From Candidatus Cryptobacteroides intestinavium (GTDB taxonomy: Bacteria > Bacteroidota > Bacteroidia > Bacteroidales > UBA932), in the NCBI GenBank assembly GCA_017694845.1, contig JADIMI010000051.1, positions 1 to 33,892 of the forward strand: a stretch of DNA of 33,892 nucleotides, given 5' to 3'. The notes below the pieces were generated by a model. That model made no database searches, was not told the DNA's origin, and was given only the letters and a program-made list of their open reading frames with translations. Shown here one piece after another: positions 17,251 through 23,875 of the stretch. The number at the start of each line of letters is the position of its first letter. Positions within the stretch are counted from its first letter, which is position 1. A program made the position numbers and the translations under genes.

Positions 17251-17970
17251 ATGGATCAGCAGAGACCGAAAAAAGATATTGTCATATTATATGTCCACGG
17301 AATGGGAGGAGGAGGGGACAGCCGTATCCCGGCCATATTGAAGGACAATATAGCGGCAGCACTTCCGTCAGGTTTTCCTGCTATGGTGAAAGTTATAATA
17401 AGGACCTATGACTTCGATCCGGAAGCAGGCAGGAGACAGATAGCATCGTGGGTCAGGGAGTATATGCCGGTGCTGGTTGTGGGTGAATCTCTCGGGTCTC
17501 TGCAGGCATTGAGGATCAGGGGCGTTCCACATATTTTCGTGTCGCCTTCGCTAAATGCCCCGATCTATCTGGGATATCTTTCCTTTCTGACCCTGATACC
17601 AGGGGTCACATTGCTCCTGGACAGGATATACAGGCCCAGACCCGGAGACCGTCAGAGGCTTCATTTCACTTTCAGGACACTGTACCGTTACATAGAACAC
17701 AGAAAGGAGGCTCTTCTGCCATACTGTACGGGAAATACGCGGTCTGGCCGTGACGTTTCTGCAGAGGAGGACAATTTCGCTTTTTTCGGGGAGCATGATC
17801 ACTACCGCAGAAGCGGGATAGTCAGTATCCGTACCTGGAGAAGATATTTCGGGGACAATACATTCCGGACTTATCCCGGGACTCATTTCATGGAAGAGGA
17901 ATATGTCCTGTCGATGCTGATTCCGAAGATAGTGTCCGTCCTCCAGCGGCAGCTTCAGGCCAGACAGTAG
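17251..17970 (+). CDS. Small alpha/beta hydrolase
   Basis: A 239-residue alpha/beta-hydrolase-fold protein. The oxyanion strand VILYVHGMGGGGDS opens the fold, and the nucleophile elbow is GESLGS with S80. A candidate acid is D183 in FFGEHDHYRR, and the base is H212 in PGTHFMEEEYV. The segment LSFLTLIPGVTLLLDRIY (about 110-127) is a hydrophobic lid. No signal peptide is seen, so it is probably cytoplasmic. Resemblance is to YqiA/RBBP9-like esterases, but the substrate is unknown. The gene is monocistronic. Its last 16 bases overlap the end of the convergent Crp/Fnr gene. Confidence 0.8.
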   Translation: MDQQRPKKDIVILYVHGMGGGGDSRIPAILKDNIAAALPSGFPAMVKVIIRTYDFDPEAGRRQIASWVREYMPVLVVGESLGSLQALRIRGVPHIFVSPSLNAPIYLGYLSFLTLIPGVTLLLDRIYRPRPGDRQRLHFTFRTLYRYIEHRKEALLPYCTGNTRSGRDVSAEEDNFAFFGEHDHYRRSGIVSIRTWRRYFGDNTFRTYPGTHFMEEEYVLSMLIPKIVSVLQRQLQARQ

Positions 17971-18566
17971 CCGCTGTCATCTTTTACGAGTATCCCCTGT
18001 GCCATAAGCTGCGCGACTGTACGTGACAGCGACGGGCGGGCGACTCCGAGTATGAATGCCGCCTCCTGCAGGTTCTGCAGCACTCCGTTCTTTTCGATAT
18101 AGCTCACTACGCGGGAGGCCAGTGTCTGCAGTGCGAATTCATTGAGCCTTGTGCTCAGGAACATACTGTGGTCCGATATTATTGTCAGATAGTTCCGGAG
18201 CACAGTGCTGTCACTCTCTATTATCCTGAACAGACTTTCCTTGTTCAGAATCCAGATTCCGCATTCGCTGTTCGCTATTATTGTCACCGGGAATATCCCT
18301 TTTGTACTGAATACGAATGCCGAGGCAAGCGTCTCGGGAGCAGACAGGGTGTCAAGGGTGAATTCCTTGCCTTCCTCGCTTATCATCTTTGCATAGACAC
18401 TGCCCTCGCACAGTACATACAGCGAGCGGCAGGGACTGCCCTGCATAGCGATGATGTCATCTTTTCTGTAGGTCGAATATCTGCTAGGGGCATTTTCCAG
18501 GATCTTTTCTATGACCTGTCTGTCTCCGCCTCTGAAAAGCGGGATGTCCGTGATTTCACAATGCAT
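17955..18566 (-). CDS. Crp/Fnr family transcriptional regulator
   Basis: A 203-residue regulator with an N-terminal cyclic-nucleotide-binding-type beta-roll (about 20-115, with ITDIPLFRGG, DDIIAMQGSPCRSLYVLCEGSVYA and FVFSTKGIFPVTIIA). A long dimer helix follows, then a C-terminal winged HTH whose recognition helix is VARPSLSRTVAQLMAQGIL. No N-terminal cysteine cluster is present, so it is not a classical iron-sulfur Fnr; the effector is unknown. The cNMP-binding arginine cannot be placed with confidence. Start choice: the ATG at 18566 gives MHCEITDIPLF. An upstream in-frame TTG at 18617 would fall inside the palindrome at 18611-18624. The gene is divergent from the lipoprotein operon that it probably controls. 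Confidence 0.92.
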   Translation of the reverse strand: MHCEITDIPLFRGGDRQVIEKILENAPSRYSTYRKDDIIAMQGSPCRSLYVLCEGSVYAKMISEEGKEFTLDTLSAPETLASAFVFSTKGIFPVTIIANSECGIWILNKESLFRIIESDSTVLRNYLTIISDHSMFLSTRLNEFALQTLASRVVSYIEKNGVLQNLQEAAFILGVARPSLSRTVAQLMAQGILVKDDSGYCLA

Positions 18567-18610
18567 TATATGTCGTGTTTCTTGACGTTCTTCGGAAAAA
18601 TACGGCCTCG

Positions 18611-18624
18611 GTAACAAATGTTAC
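18611..18624. promoter_or_regulatory. Palindromic Crp/Fnr-type operator candidate
   Basis: GTAACA-AA-TGTTAC is a perfect 14-base palindrome in the divergent region between the Crp/Fnr gene and the lipoprotein operon. Its centre is about 40-43 bases upstream of the start predicted from the -7 box at 18647. Half-sites of this kind suit a dimeric Crp/Fnr protein. Binding by this regulator is inferred, not shown. Confidence 0.65.
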
Positions 18625-18646
18625 GGATTATGGCAGGAGGTTCAGA

Positions 18647-18654
18647 TATCTTTG
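18647..18654 (+). promoter_or_regulatory. Putative -7 box of the fimbrillin-like lipoprotein operon
   Basis: TATCTTTG matches TAnnTTTG. The -33 position (about 18624-18627, CGGA) has no TTG. This fits a promoter that needs an activator bound just upstream at 18611-18624. Confidence 0.6.
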
Positions 18655-18662
18655 CCGCCGTA

Positions 18663-18710
18663 ATTCAGGCGATAATGGCCGGATGACGGTGAAGAGAAGG
18701 GAGCCTGAAT
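18663..18710 (+). other. Long-loop stem in the 5' leader of the lipoprotein operon
   Basis: ATTCAGGC (18663-18670) and GCCTGAAT (18703-18710) are perfectly complementary with a 32-base loop. They fall inside the predicted leader of about 105 bases before the ATG at 18767. It does not match a riboswitch class I can recognise. It may be a regulatory RNA structure or chance. Confidence 0.35.
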
Positions 18711-18766
18711 ACAAATATAGGAATTAGCCGGGAGCAATGCAAGCCGGTTTTGAAGTAGTGTACGTA

Positions 18767-20611
18767 ATGAAAAAGTTTGTATTGGTATTGTTGACTGCGG
18801 TATCGCTGATTGTAGCCTGTGTCAAGGAAGACTGGCCTGGTGTATCAAGGCCTCTTCTGCCGAGAGGTGTATCGTTCGGCATTAGGAATGATGGATATCA
18901 GGAGACAGACCGTGTCCGGTCAGGATATGACCGGGTGGAGCTTATGGTGGTTGATGCAGATGGGTATGTGGCGGAGGACTGGAAGGGCGTCTATGACAGG
19001 TATTCTTCCGAAGTACACCTCGAAGGGCTTCAGGAAGGGGAATATACGGTCCTCGTTCTTGGAATCAGGGGAGACAGTACGCTTGATGACGCCGAGATCA
19101 ATGACATTCATCATATTTCGGATGTCTGGCTGTCTTTTCCCGAAGATCTTTCCAGGCCGCTTGAAGCTGAATATTTCTATTCCCGCACCCCGTTCCGGGT
19201 ATATTATGAGGATACGCCTGAAGGAATGGTTCCGGTATCGGATATGCCAGGTGTAGTGACGCAGTCCAGAATTGTCGGAAGACTTGATTTCGATCTCATC
19301 TACAGAAACAGATATGTGCGGACAGCGGCTGTGAAATGTACGGCCGTACTGGAGGATATGGTGCTTTATACCGGACTGTGCGGAGATGGGTCCCTGTCCG
19401 GGGAGAGCGATGCAATGACTCCGGTGCTTGATCTCCTGGAAGACGTGTCCTATGTCTTTATGCCTGCCGCGGAAGGGTATGGACTGAAGGGATATGTGCA
19501 GCTGGATACAAGAGACTATCTGGGCAATGACGTGTCTTGTACATATGCGTACGGGCCTGTCGGGCTTGATGCCAGTTCCGTGTCCACAGTACGTATAGAT
19601 GCCGTGCATCCTGAAGATGAGACGGGGACGATGTTCATAACGGATGCCGCATATGCCGAAGGCGGGCACGGGGCTATACTTCAGGATGATGAACATCACA
19701 GTATATATACAGACAAGACTCTGCGCAATTTCAATACCTCCCGTCCGATGCAGTTCTCCGTAGGGGACAGCGGAAGGCTCAATGTCAGGTTCTATTCCCC
19801 GAGAGGCGTGAAAGACGTGCTGGTCAGGGCCCGTATACCGGATGTGTCTGATGAATTCTTCGATCTCGCCTATTTCGATGAAGTGCCTGCCTTTGCCGAT
19901 TTCTATGAAGATCTGCCTGCCTGCGCGGGGGATGCATTCTACAGGACGGAGTCGGGAAGAATTATTGAAATAGGCAGGCTCGAGCCAGACATGTTCTCAG
20001 GGGCGGAATTCAAAGTGGTCTCCGACGACCCGTACTGGGCAAGACTGAAGGATATAAGGCACGGCTGGAACATAAGGTTCGACCTTTTCGGCGGGGATCC
20101 GTCAAGGCCGGATGGAGGTCCGAGCGGAAACTGGATGGGCATAAGACCTGTGCATTGCAGGGAGGTGGTCGCCTTCTTCCTGAATTTCACCTATATGATC
20201 GATATGCCGGAGCACGAGCAGATATTGAGGGAGAACCAGGACAGGCTCTACGGTAACGGAGGGGTGGATGACAAGGTCTCGGTCGAGACTGTGCTCAGCC
20301 AGATGCGGCAGACCAGGACTGTCAATGTCGGACTTGTATATACAGGGAATTCCGTGATGGGACTGGGCGGCGGCAGCACTTTCGGAGCCTGGCAGGGAGG
20401 ATGGACCGGACATTATACATCCCTTTATGCGTGCGAGGTGATGTTTCACGAACTCGGACACGTTATGGGGTACAGCCACAGCAGTTCATTCACATACGGG
20501 CCGTGGGCGCAGGAGCTGATGAACAATTTCTATATCAGCCATCTGGACATGATGCCTGTAGATTCTCCGGATTACCTGCAGTCGGCCTCCAATCCAAATC
20601 TTTACAAATGA
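18767..20611 (+). CDS. FimB/Mfa2-like lipoprotein with C-terminal metzincin-type zinc protease motif
   Basis: A 614-residue predicted outer-surface lipoprotein. The signal peptide MKKFVLVLLTAVSLIVAC ends in a lipobox-like IVAC, so the start is the ATG at 18767 rather than the in-frame ATG at 18737, which adds a non-signal extension. Residues about 25-300 look like the FimB/Mfa2 (fimbrillin anchor) fold: VELMVVDADG, GLQEGEYTVLVLGI, SRIVGRLDFDLIY, VSYVFMPAAEGYGLKGYVQL. The middle part (about 310-540) I do not recognise. Near the C-terminus, HELGHVMGYSH (residues 561-571) is a perfect HExxHxxGxxH zinc signature. A downstream MM in HLDMMPVDS is a possible Met-turn. It is first in a run of four lipoproteins behind a possible Crp/Fnr site. 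Protease activity is inferred from the motif only. Confidence 0.8.
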   Translation: MKKFVLVLLTAVSLIVACVKEDWPGVSRPLLPRGVSFGIRNDGYQETDRVRSGYDRVELMVVDADGYVAEDWKGVYDRYSSEVHLEGLQEGEYTVLVLGIRGDSTLDDAEINDIHHISDVWLSFPEDLSRPLEAEYFYSRTPFRVYYEDTPEGMVPVSDMPGVVTQSRIVGRLDFDLIYRNRYVRTAAVKCTAVLEDMVLYTGLCGDGSLSGESDAMTPVLDLLEDVSYVFMPAAEGYGLKGYVQLDTRDYLGNDVSCTYAYGPVGLDASSVSTVRIDAVHPEDETGTMFITDAAYAEGGHGAILQDDEHHSIYTDKTLRNFNTSRPMQFSVGDSGRLNVRFYSPRGVKDVLVRARIPDVSDEFFDLAYFDEVPAFADFYEDLPACAGDAFYRTESGRIIEIGRLEPDMFSGAEFKVVSDDPYWARLKDIRHGWNIRFDLFGGDPSRPDGGPSGNWMGIRPVHCREVVAFFLNFTYMIDMPEHEQILRENQDRLYGNGGVDDKVSVETVLSQMRQTRTVNVGLVYTGNSVMGLGGGSTFGAWQGGWTGHYTSLYACEVMFHELGHVMGYSHSSSFTYGPWAQELMNNFYISHLDMMPVDSPDYLQSASNPNLYK

Positions 20612-20620
20612 TATAAATCA

Positions 20621-22891
20621 ATGATAATGAATAGAATGCAAAAATGGATAATCTGCCTGACGACAGTGCCGGCTGTTCTTGCGGCGGCAGAATCCTGTAC
20701 ATATGATGAGAATATGGCGGAGACCTCTTCATATATAACCGTACGGCTTTCTCATAAAGGACAGGGAGCAATGTTCCGGACGGTCCCTGAATATGATGAG
20801 GAATACCGGATCAATGATGTGACGGCATACAGGTTCGATGAGGGAACGCTTCAGGAGATACTGTTTCCTGTCTCGTCGGAAGACGGGCTCTACAGGTTCA
20901 GAGTAAGCGAAACAGACGGAACGCTGTATGTCATTGCCAATGCTTCAGAAGCGGCTGCGCTTGCGGATATTTCTCCGGGACTGCCAGAGGACAGTTTCAC
21001 CTCTATGCAGGCTGCGCTGGGCGAGATGGTGGCCTCGGGGCTTATGATGACCGGACATGTGCATATGTCCGGCAGAGAGCTGACAGTGGAACTCGTCAGA
21101 AGCGTGGCGCGTCTGGATATCGTATCTTCCGAAAAAGATGTTTATGTGGTGTCTGTTTCTGTAAAGGGATATGCAGACAGAGGCACGGTATTGCATAATC
21201 AGGCTGCAGGACATATGTCAACATACACATCCACAGAATTTTCTGCAGACTGGTCTGAAGCACCGCTTGAGAACGGAAGGAGGACCCTTCTGTATGTCCC
21301 GGAACAGACAGGGACAGTGCTGGCGGAGGTCGTCATCGTATCCGGAGAAGGAAGGCACAGGCTTGAGGCTGTCTTTCCGCAAACGTTGAAAAGGAACACT
21401 GTCTATACCCTTAATGTCAAGGGGACAGGAGCTGCGGCCTCCGTGTCTGTCCTTGAAGGCGACTGGGAAGCCGGAGATACGTCGGATTCCGCCCCCGTGT
21501 ACCGGGGACTGGTCGATGTACAGTCATCCGATCTGTCTGCAGGTGTGAGGGTGAGTCCTTCGCGCGATACGGTGTACGTCTCCCATACAGCCCAGTCATT
21601 CTCGCTTGCTGTCATAGCCGGTCCCGGGGCGGAAGTGTCGCTGACAGGTAAAGTCCCGGGTGTAGATGTATCGACGTCGAATGCTGTCAAGTCAGGTCTG
21701 GAATACATTGCGACAGTGAATGTTTCCTCTCCTCTGAGATTCCCGGGAACTATGCCAGAACGGATGTATATAGATGTCATGGAGTCCGGAATCAGGACCG
21801 GACGCATAGTGATGGTCTTTCTGGAAAATCCGGTGAGGCTTGGCGGGCTGCTGTCTCTGGATGAGAACGGAGTATGCGACTTCGGGAAATATATTGATGG
21901 TGAATACGGGACCGTTACGCTTCCTGCAGGGATGGAACTGTATCTTGAATTCCCGGATGGAGAGGCTGAATGGATGAAAGCGGAAGCCGGTGAACCGGCA
22001 TTCGACGTGAAGACGGGACGGGAAGAAAAGGTCTACAGGATAACAGGCGGCTGGAAACCGAATGATCATAATGCCGATGGCAGAATCCAGGAGGGGAGGA
22101 TTGTCATAATGTCAGCCGACGGCGGGAGTGAGACCTATACTGTAAGACGTGTCAATCTCGGGCTTCCGGTTGTGAAGATCGGAGATACATGGTGGGCGCG
22201 CTACAACCTCCGGGGGAATGCGGGAGAGTTTTCGGACCAGATACTATCTGCGGAAGACCCCGCTTCAGGATATGTCAGCCAGCTCGGGATGCTTGTATCG
22301 GCCACGGATGATGAACTGCTCGGATATATGGGACATCAGTATCAGGGCGGCAATCTGCAGGGGATGCCGTTGAACCATAACGGAGATGTGTTCTATTATG
22401 ACGGGATGGTGGCCTATCCGGGCAATTTCGGGCTCATCGATCCGGCCGTATCGGCTCCGGACGGCTATAAGGTGCCGGAATACAGCGATTTCGCGTTTCT
22501 GGTGCCGAGCGATGACTATAATCTCGGAGGCCCGGGAACAAGGAGCTATACCAACAGGGAAGGCGTCGGCATAACCGTGAATATTGTAGAAAGGGAAGTC
22601 AGTTTTCTTGGCAGGGACTACGGTCCGGTGTCCCTGTATGAATTCGAATCCGGGGGGAACCGTCTTGTACTGTACGGTCTCGGGCATCAGTGGAATATTT
22701 CGGCGGGGAATATCGCCCGTATGAACATTCTTTTTGCGACATATGGTGACGGAGGCAGATCGTGGTCCCTCGAAGGCTACTCGCAGAATGACCGGCCTGG
22801 CCAGAACTGGCTTAAATTCTCGGCACAGAATACCACAAAGACCAGGACGATAAGATGTGTCAAGATACCGGTAGAGTATATCTATGAGTAA
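20621..22891 (+). CDS. Fimbrillin-like (FimB/Mfa2) lipoprotein with FISUMP/lectin-like C-terminus
   Basis: A 756-residue predicted surface lipoprotein. The signal is VPAVLAAAESC; the lipobox is weak (AESC). The ATG at 20621 is taken as start, though 20627 or 20636 would also give a signal peptide. The N-terminal third (about 35-285) reads as a Mfa2/fimbrillin-like module with FRVSETDGTLYVIANAS, MTGHVHMSGRELTVELVRSVARLDI and RNTVYTLNVKG. A middle beta-rich module follows (about 295-405, starting RVSPSRDTVYVSHTAQSFSL). The C-terminal half has DFGKYIDGEYGTVTLPAG, GGWKPNDHNADGR and DTWWARYNLRGN, then APDGYKVPEYSDFAFLV, YGLGHQWNIS and TRTIRCVK. This pattern resembles the Fibrobacter major paralogous (FISUMP) or formylglycine-enzyme/C-type-lectin-like folds. 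It is a paralog of the gene at 23876. An adhesin role is inferred. Confidence 0.75.
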   Translation: MIMNRMQKWIICLTTVPAVLAAAESCTYDENMAETSSYITVRLSHKGQGAMFRTVPEYDEEYRINDVTAYRFDEGTLQEILFPVSSEDGLYRFRVSETDGTLYVIANASEAAALADISPGLPEDSFTSMQAALGEMVASGLMMTGHVHMSGRELTVELVRSVARLDIVSSEKDVYVVSVSVKGYADRGTVLHNQAAGHMSTYTSTEFSADWSEAPLENGRRTLLYVPEQTGTVLAEVVIVSGEGRHRLEAVFPQTLKRNTVYTLNVKGTGAAASVSVLEGDWEAGDTSDSAPVYRGLVDVQSSDLSAGVRVSPSRDTVYVSHTAQSFSLAVIAGPGAEVSLTGKVPGVDVSTSNAVKSGLEYIATVNVSSPLRFPGTMPERMYIDVMESGIRTGRIVMVFLENPVRLGGLLSLDENGVCDFGKYIDGEYGTVTLPAGMELYLEFPDGEAEWMKAEAGEPAFDVKTGREEKVYRITGGWKPNDHNADGRIQEGRIVIMSADGGSETYTVRRVNLGLPVVKIGDTWWARYNLRGNAGEFSDQILSAEDPASGYVSQLGMLVSATDDELLGYMGHQYQGGNLQGMPLNHNGDVFYYDGMVAYPGNFGLIDPAVSAPDGYKVPEYSDFAFLVPSDDYNLGGPGTRSYTNREGVGITVNIVEREVSFLGRDYGPVSLYEFESGGNRLVLYGLGHQWNISAGNIARMNILFATYGDGGRSWSLEGYSQNDRPGQNWLKFSAQNTTKTRTIRCVKIPVEYIYE

Positions 22892-22920
22892 TATTATGTT
22901 GTTATATAGAATATTTATTT

Positions 22921-22932
22921 ATAAGTACTTAT
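22921..22932. promoter_or_regulatory. 12-bp perfect palindrome in an AT-rich gap
   Basis: ATAAGTACTTAT is self-complementary and lies in the 66-base, very AT-rich gap between the second and third lipoprotein genes. No TAnnTTTG box is present. It could be an internal operator or processing site, or just AT-rich chance. Confidence 0.3.
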
Positions 22933-22957
22933 TGTTTAATATCTAAAGTTTTACATT

Positions 22958-23863
22958 ATGAAAATTGGAAATTTTGCATTATTGAAAGGGCAGGCTGTGG
23001 CACTGCCGGCGGTTATGTTCTGTGCGGGAATGCTGGGAGCGGCCTGTACGAAGACGGAAGTGGATGTCCCTGTCCGCGAGACAAGGCAGATAAAGGTACA
23101 CCTGTCAGAATATGACAGTTCTGGACAGCTCCTGGAAGGGGAGAAATCTATCGACAATCTCCAGGCGTGTATATTTGAAGATGGTATGTTGACGGCAGTA
23201 TATGACAATCTTGCCGTCTCAGGCTCCTCTGTGGATCTCCAGATTGGCAGCTATTCAGGGACACTGTATCTTCTTGCCAACACTGCGGGCCTTGTGGATC
23301 TGTCGGATCTGCAGACCGGAGGGATATCGGAAGATGAATGGCTGAGGCATACTGTCGGCCAGAATGCCGGGGCGCCGGCCCATTTCTTTACCGGAAAGGC
23401 CGATCTCGGGGGCAGGGAGACGACTGTACCTGTCAGCCTTGAGCGGGGAGTGGCAAGGTTCGATCTCCAGCTGCGGACGGCAGGTGATGCTTCCGTCAGC
23501 AGTCTGACCCTTGCGAATTCGGCCCAGTCGGCATATCTGTTCCCGGTGTCCGGAGAACTGTCTCCTGCCGGTGTCTCCAGAAAAGATGTGTCTGTGTCTT
23601 TCAGCCAGCCGTTGACAGTCGACACTCCTGGCGTGCTCTATGTCTATGAACAGGAATCCGATGGACTGGAGATCACTGTGGATGCAGTGGTTGATGGTCG
23701 ACATATGACTTTGACCAAGAAATTGGAAAACAGCCTTGAAAGGAATACCATCTATACTGTAACTTTACGTAAAGATGCAATAGATGTGACCCTTGAGGTA
23801 TCATTCGAGGACTGGATTCCGGGCTCTGATACGGAACTGGTCCCTCAGAGACGATATCTTTAG
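22958..23863 (+). CDS. Short FimB/Mfa2-like lipoprotein
   Basis: A 301-residue lipoprotein with a signal ending in the lipobox LGAAC (MKIGNFALLKGQ...MLGAAC). The body is one fimbrillin-like module: IKVHLSEYDSSGQ, LYLLANTAGLVDLSDL, WLRHTVGQN, FFTGKADLGGRETTVPVSLERGVARFDLQLR, VLYVYEQESDGLEITVDAVVDGRH, ERNTIYTVTLRKD, and a final FEDWIPGSDTELVPQ. It matches the first part of the downstream 750-residue protein closely (the latter has VSLERGLARLDLRI, VHIFEQSGDAVGVIVEAVVDGKEY, RNTVYTLTLRKDD and GGDTALVPD). It stops just where the larger proteins enter their second module. It may be a natural single-module form or a truncated duplicate. It lies 12 bases before the next gene's ATG. Confidence 0.78.
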   Translation: MKIGNFALLKGQAVALPAVMFCAGMLGAACTKTEVDVPVRETRQIKVHLSEYDSSGQLLEGEKSIDNLQACIFEDGMLTAVYDNLAVSGSSVDLQIGSYSGTLYLLANTAGLVDLSDLQTGGISEDEWLRHTVGQNAGAPAHFFTGKADLGGRETTVPVSLERGVARFDLQLRTAGDASVSSLTLANSAQSAYLFPVSGELSPAGVSRKDVSVSFSQPLTVDTPGVLYVYEQESDGLEITVDAVVDGRHMTLTKKLENSLERNTIYTVTLRKDAIDVTLEVSFEDWIPGSDTELVPQRRYL

Positions 23864-23875
23864 CCGTTGACAGCC

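Noticed and set aside
18567..18617. TTG at 18617 as the start of the Crp/Fnr gene
   Set aside because: It would put 17 atypical residues in front of the family start and overlap the operator palindrome; the ATG at 18566 is better.
18737..18766. ATG at 18737 as the start of the FimB-metzincin lipoprotein
   Set aside because: It would place 10 residues before the lipoprotein signal peptide; the signal begins at the ATG at 18767 with MKK.
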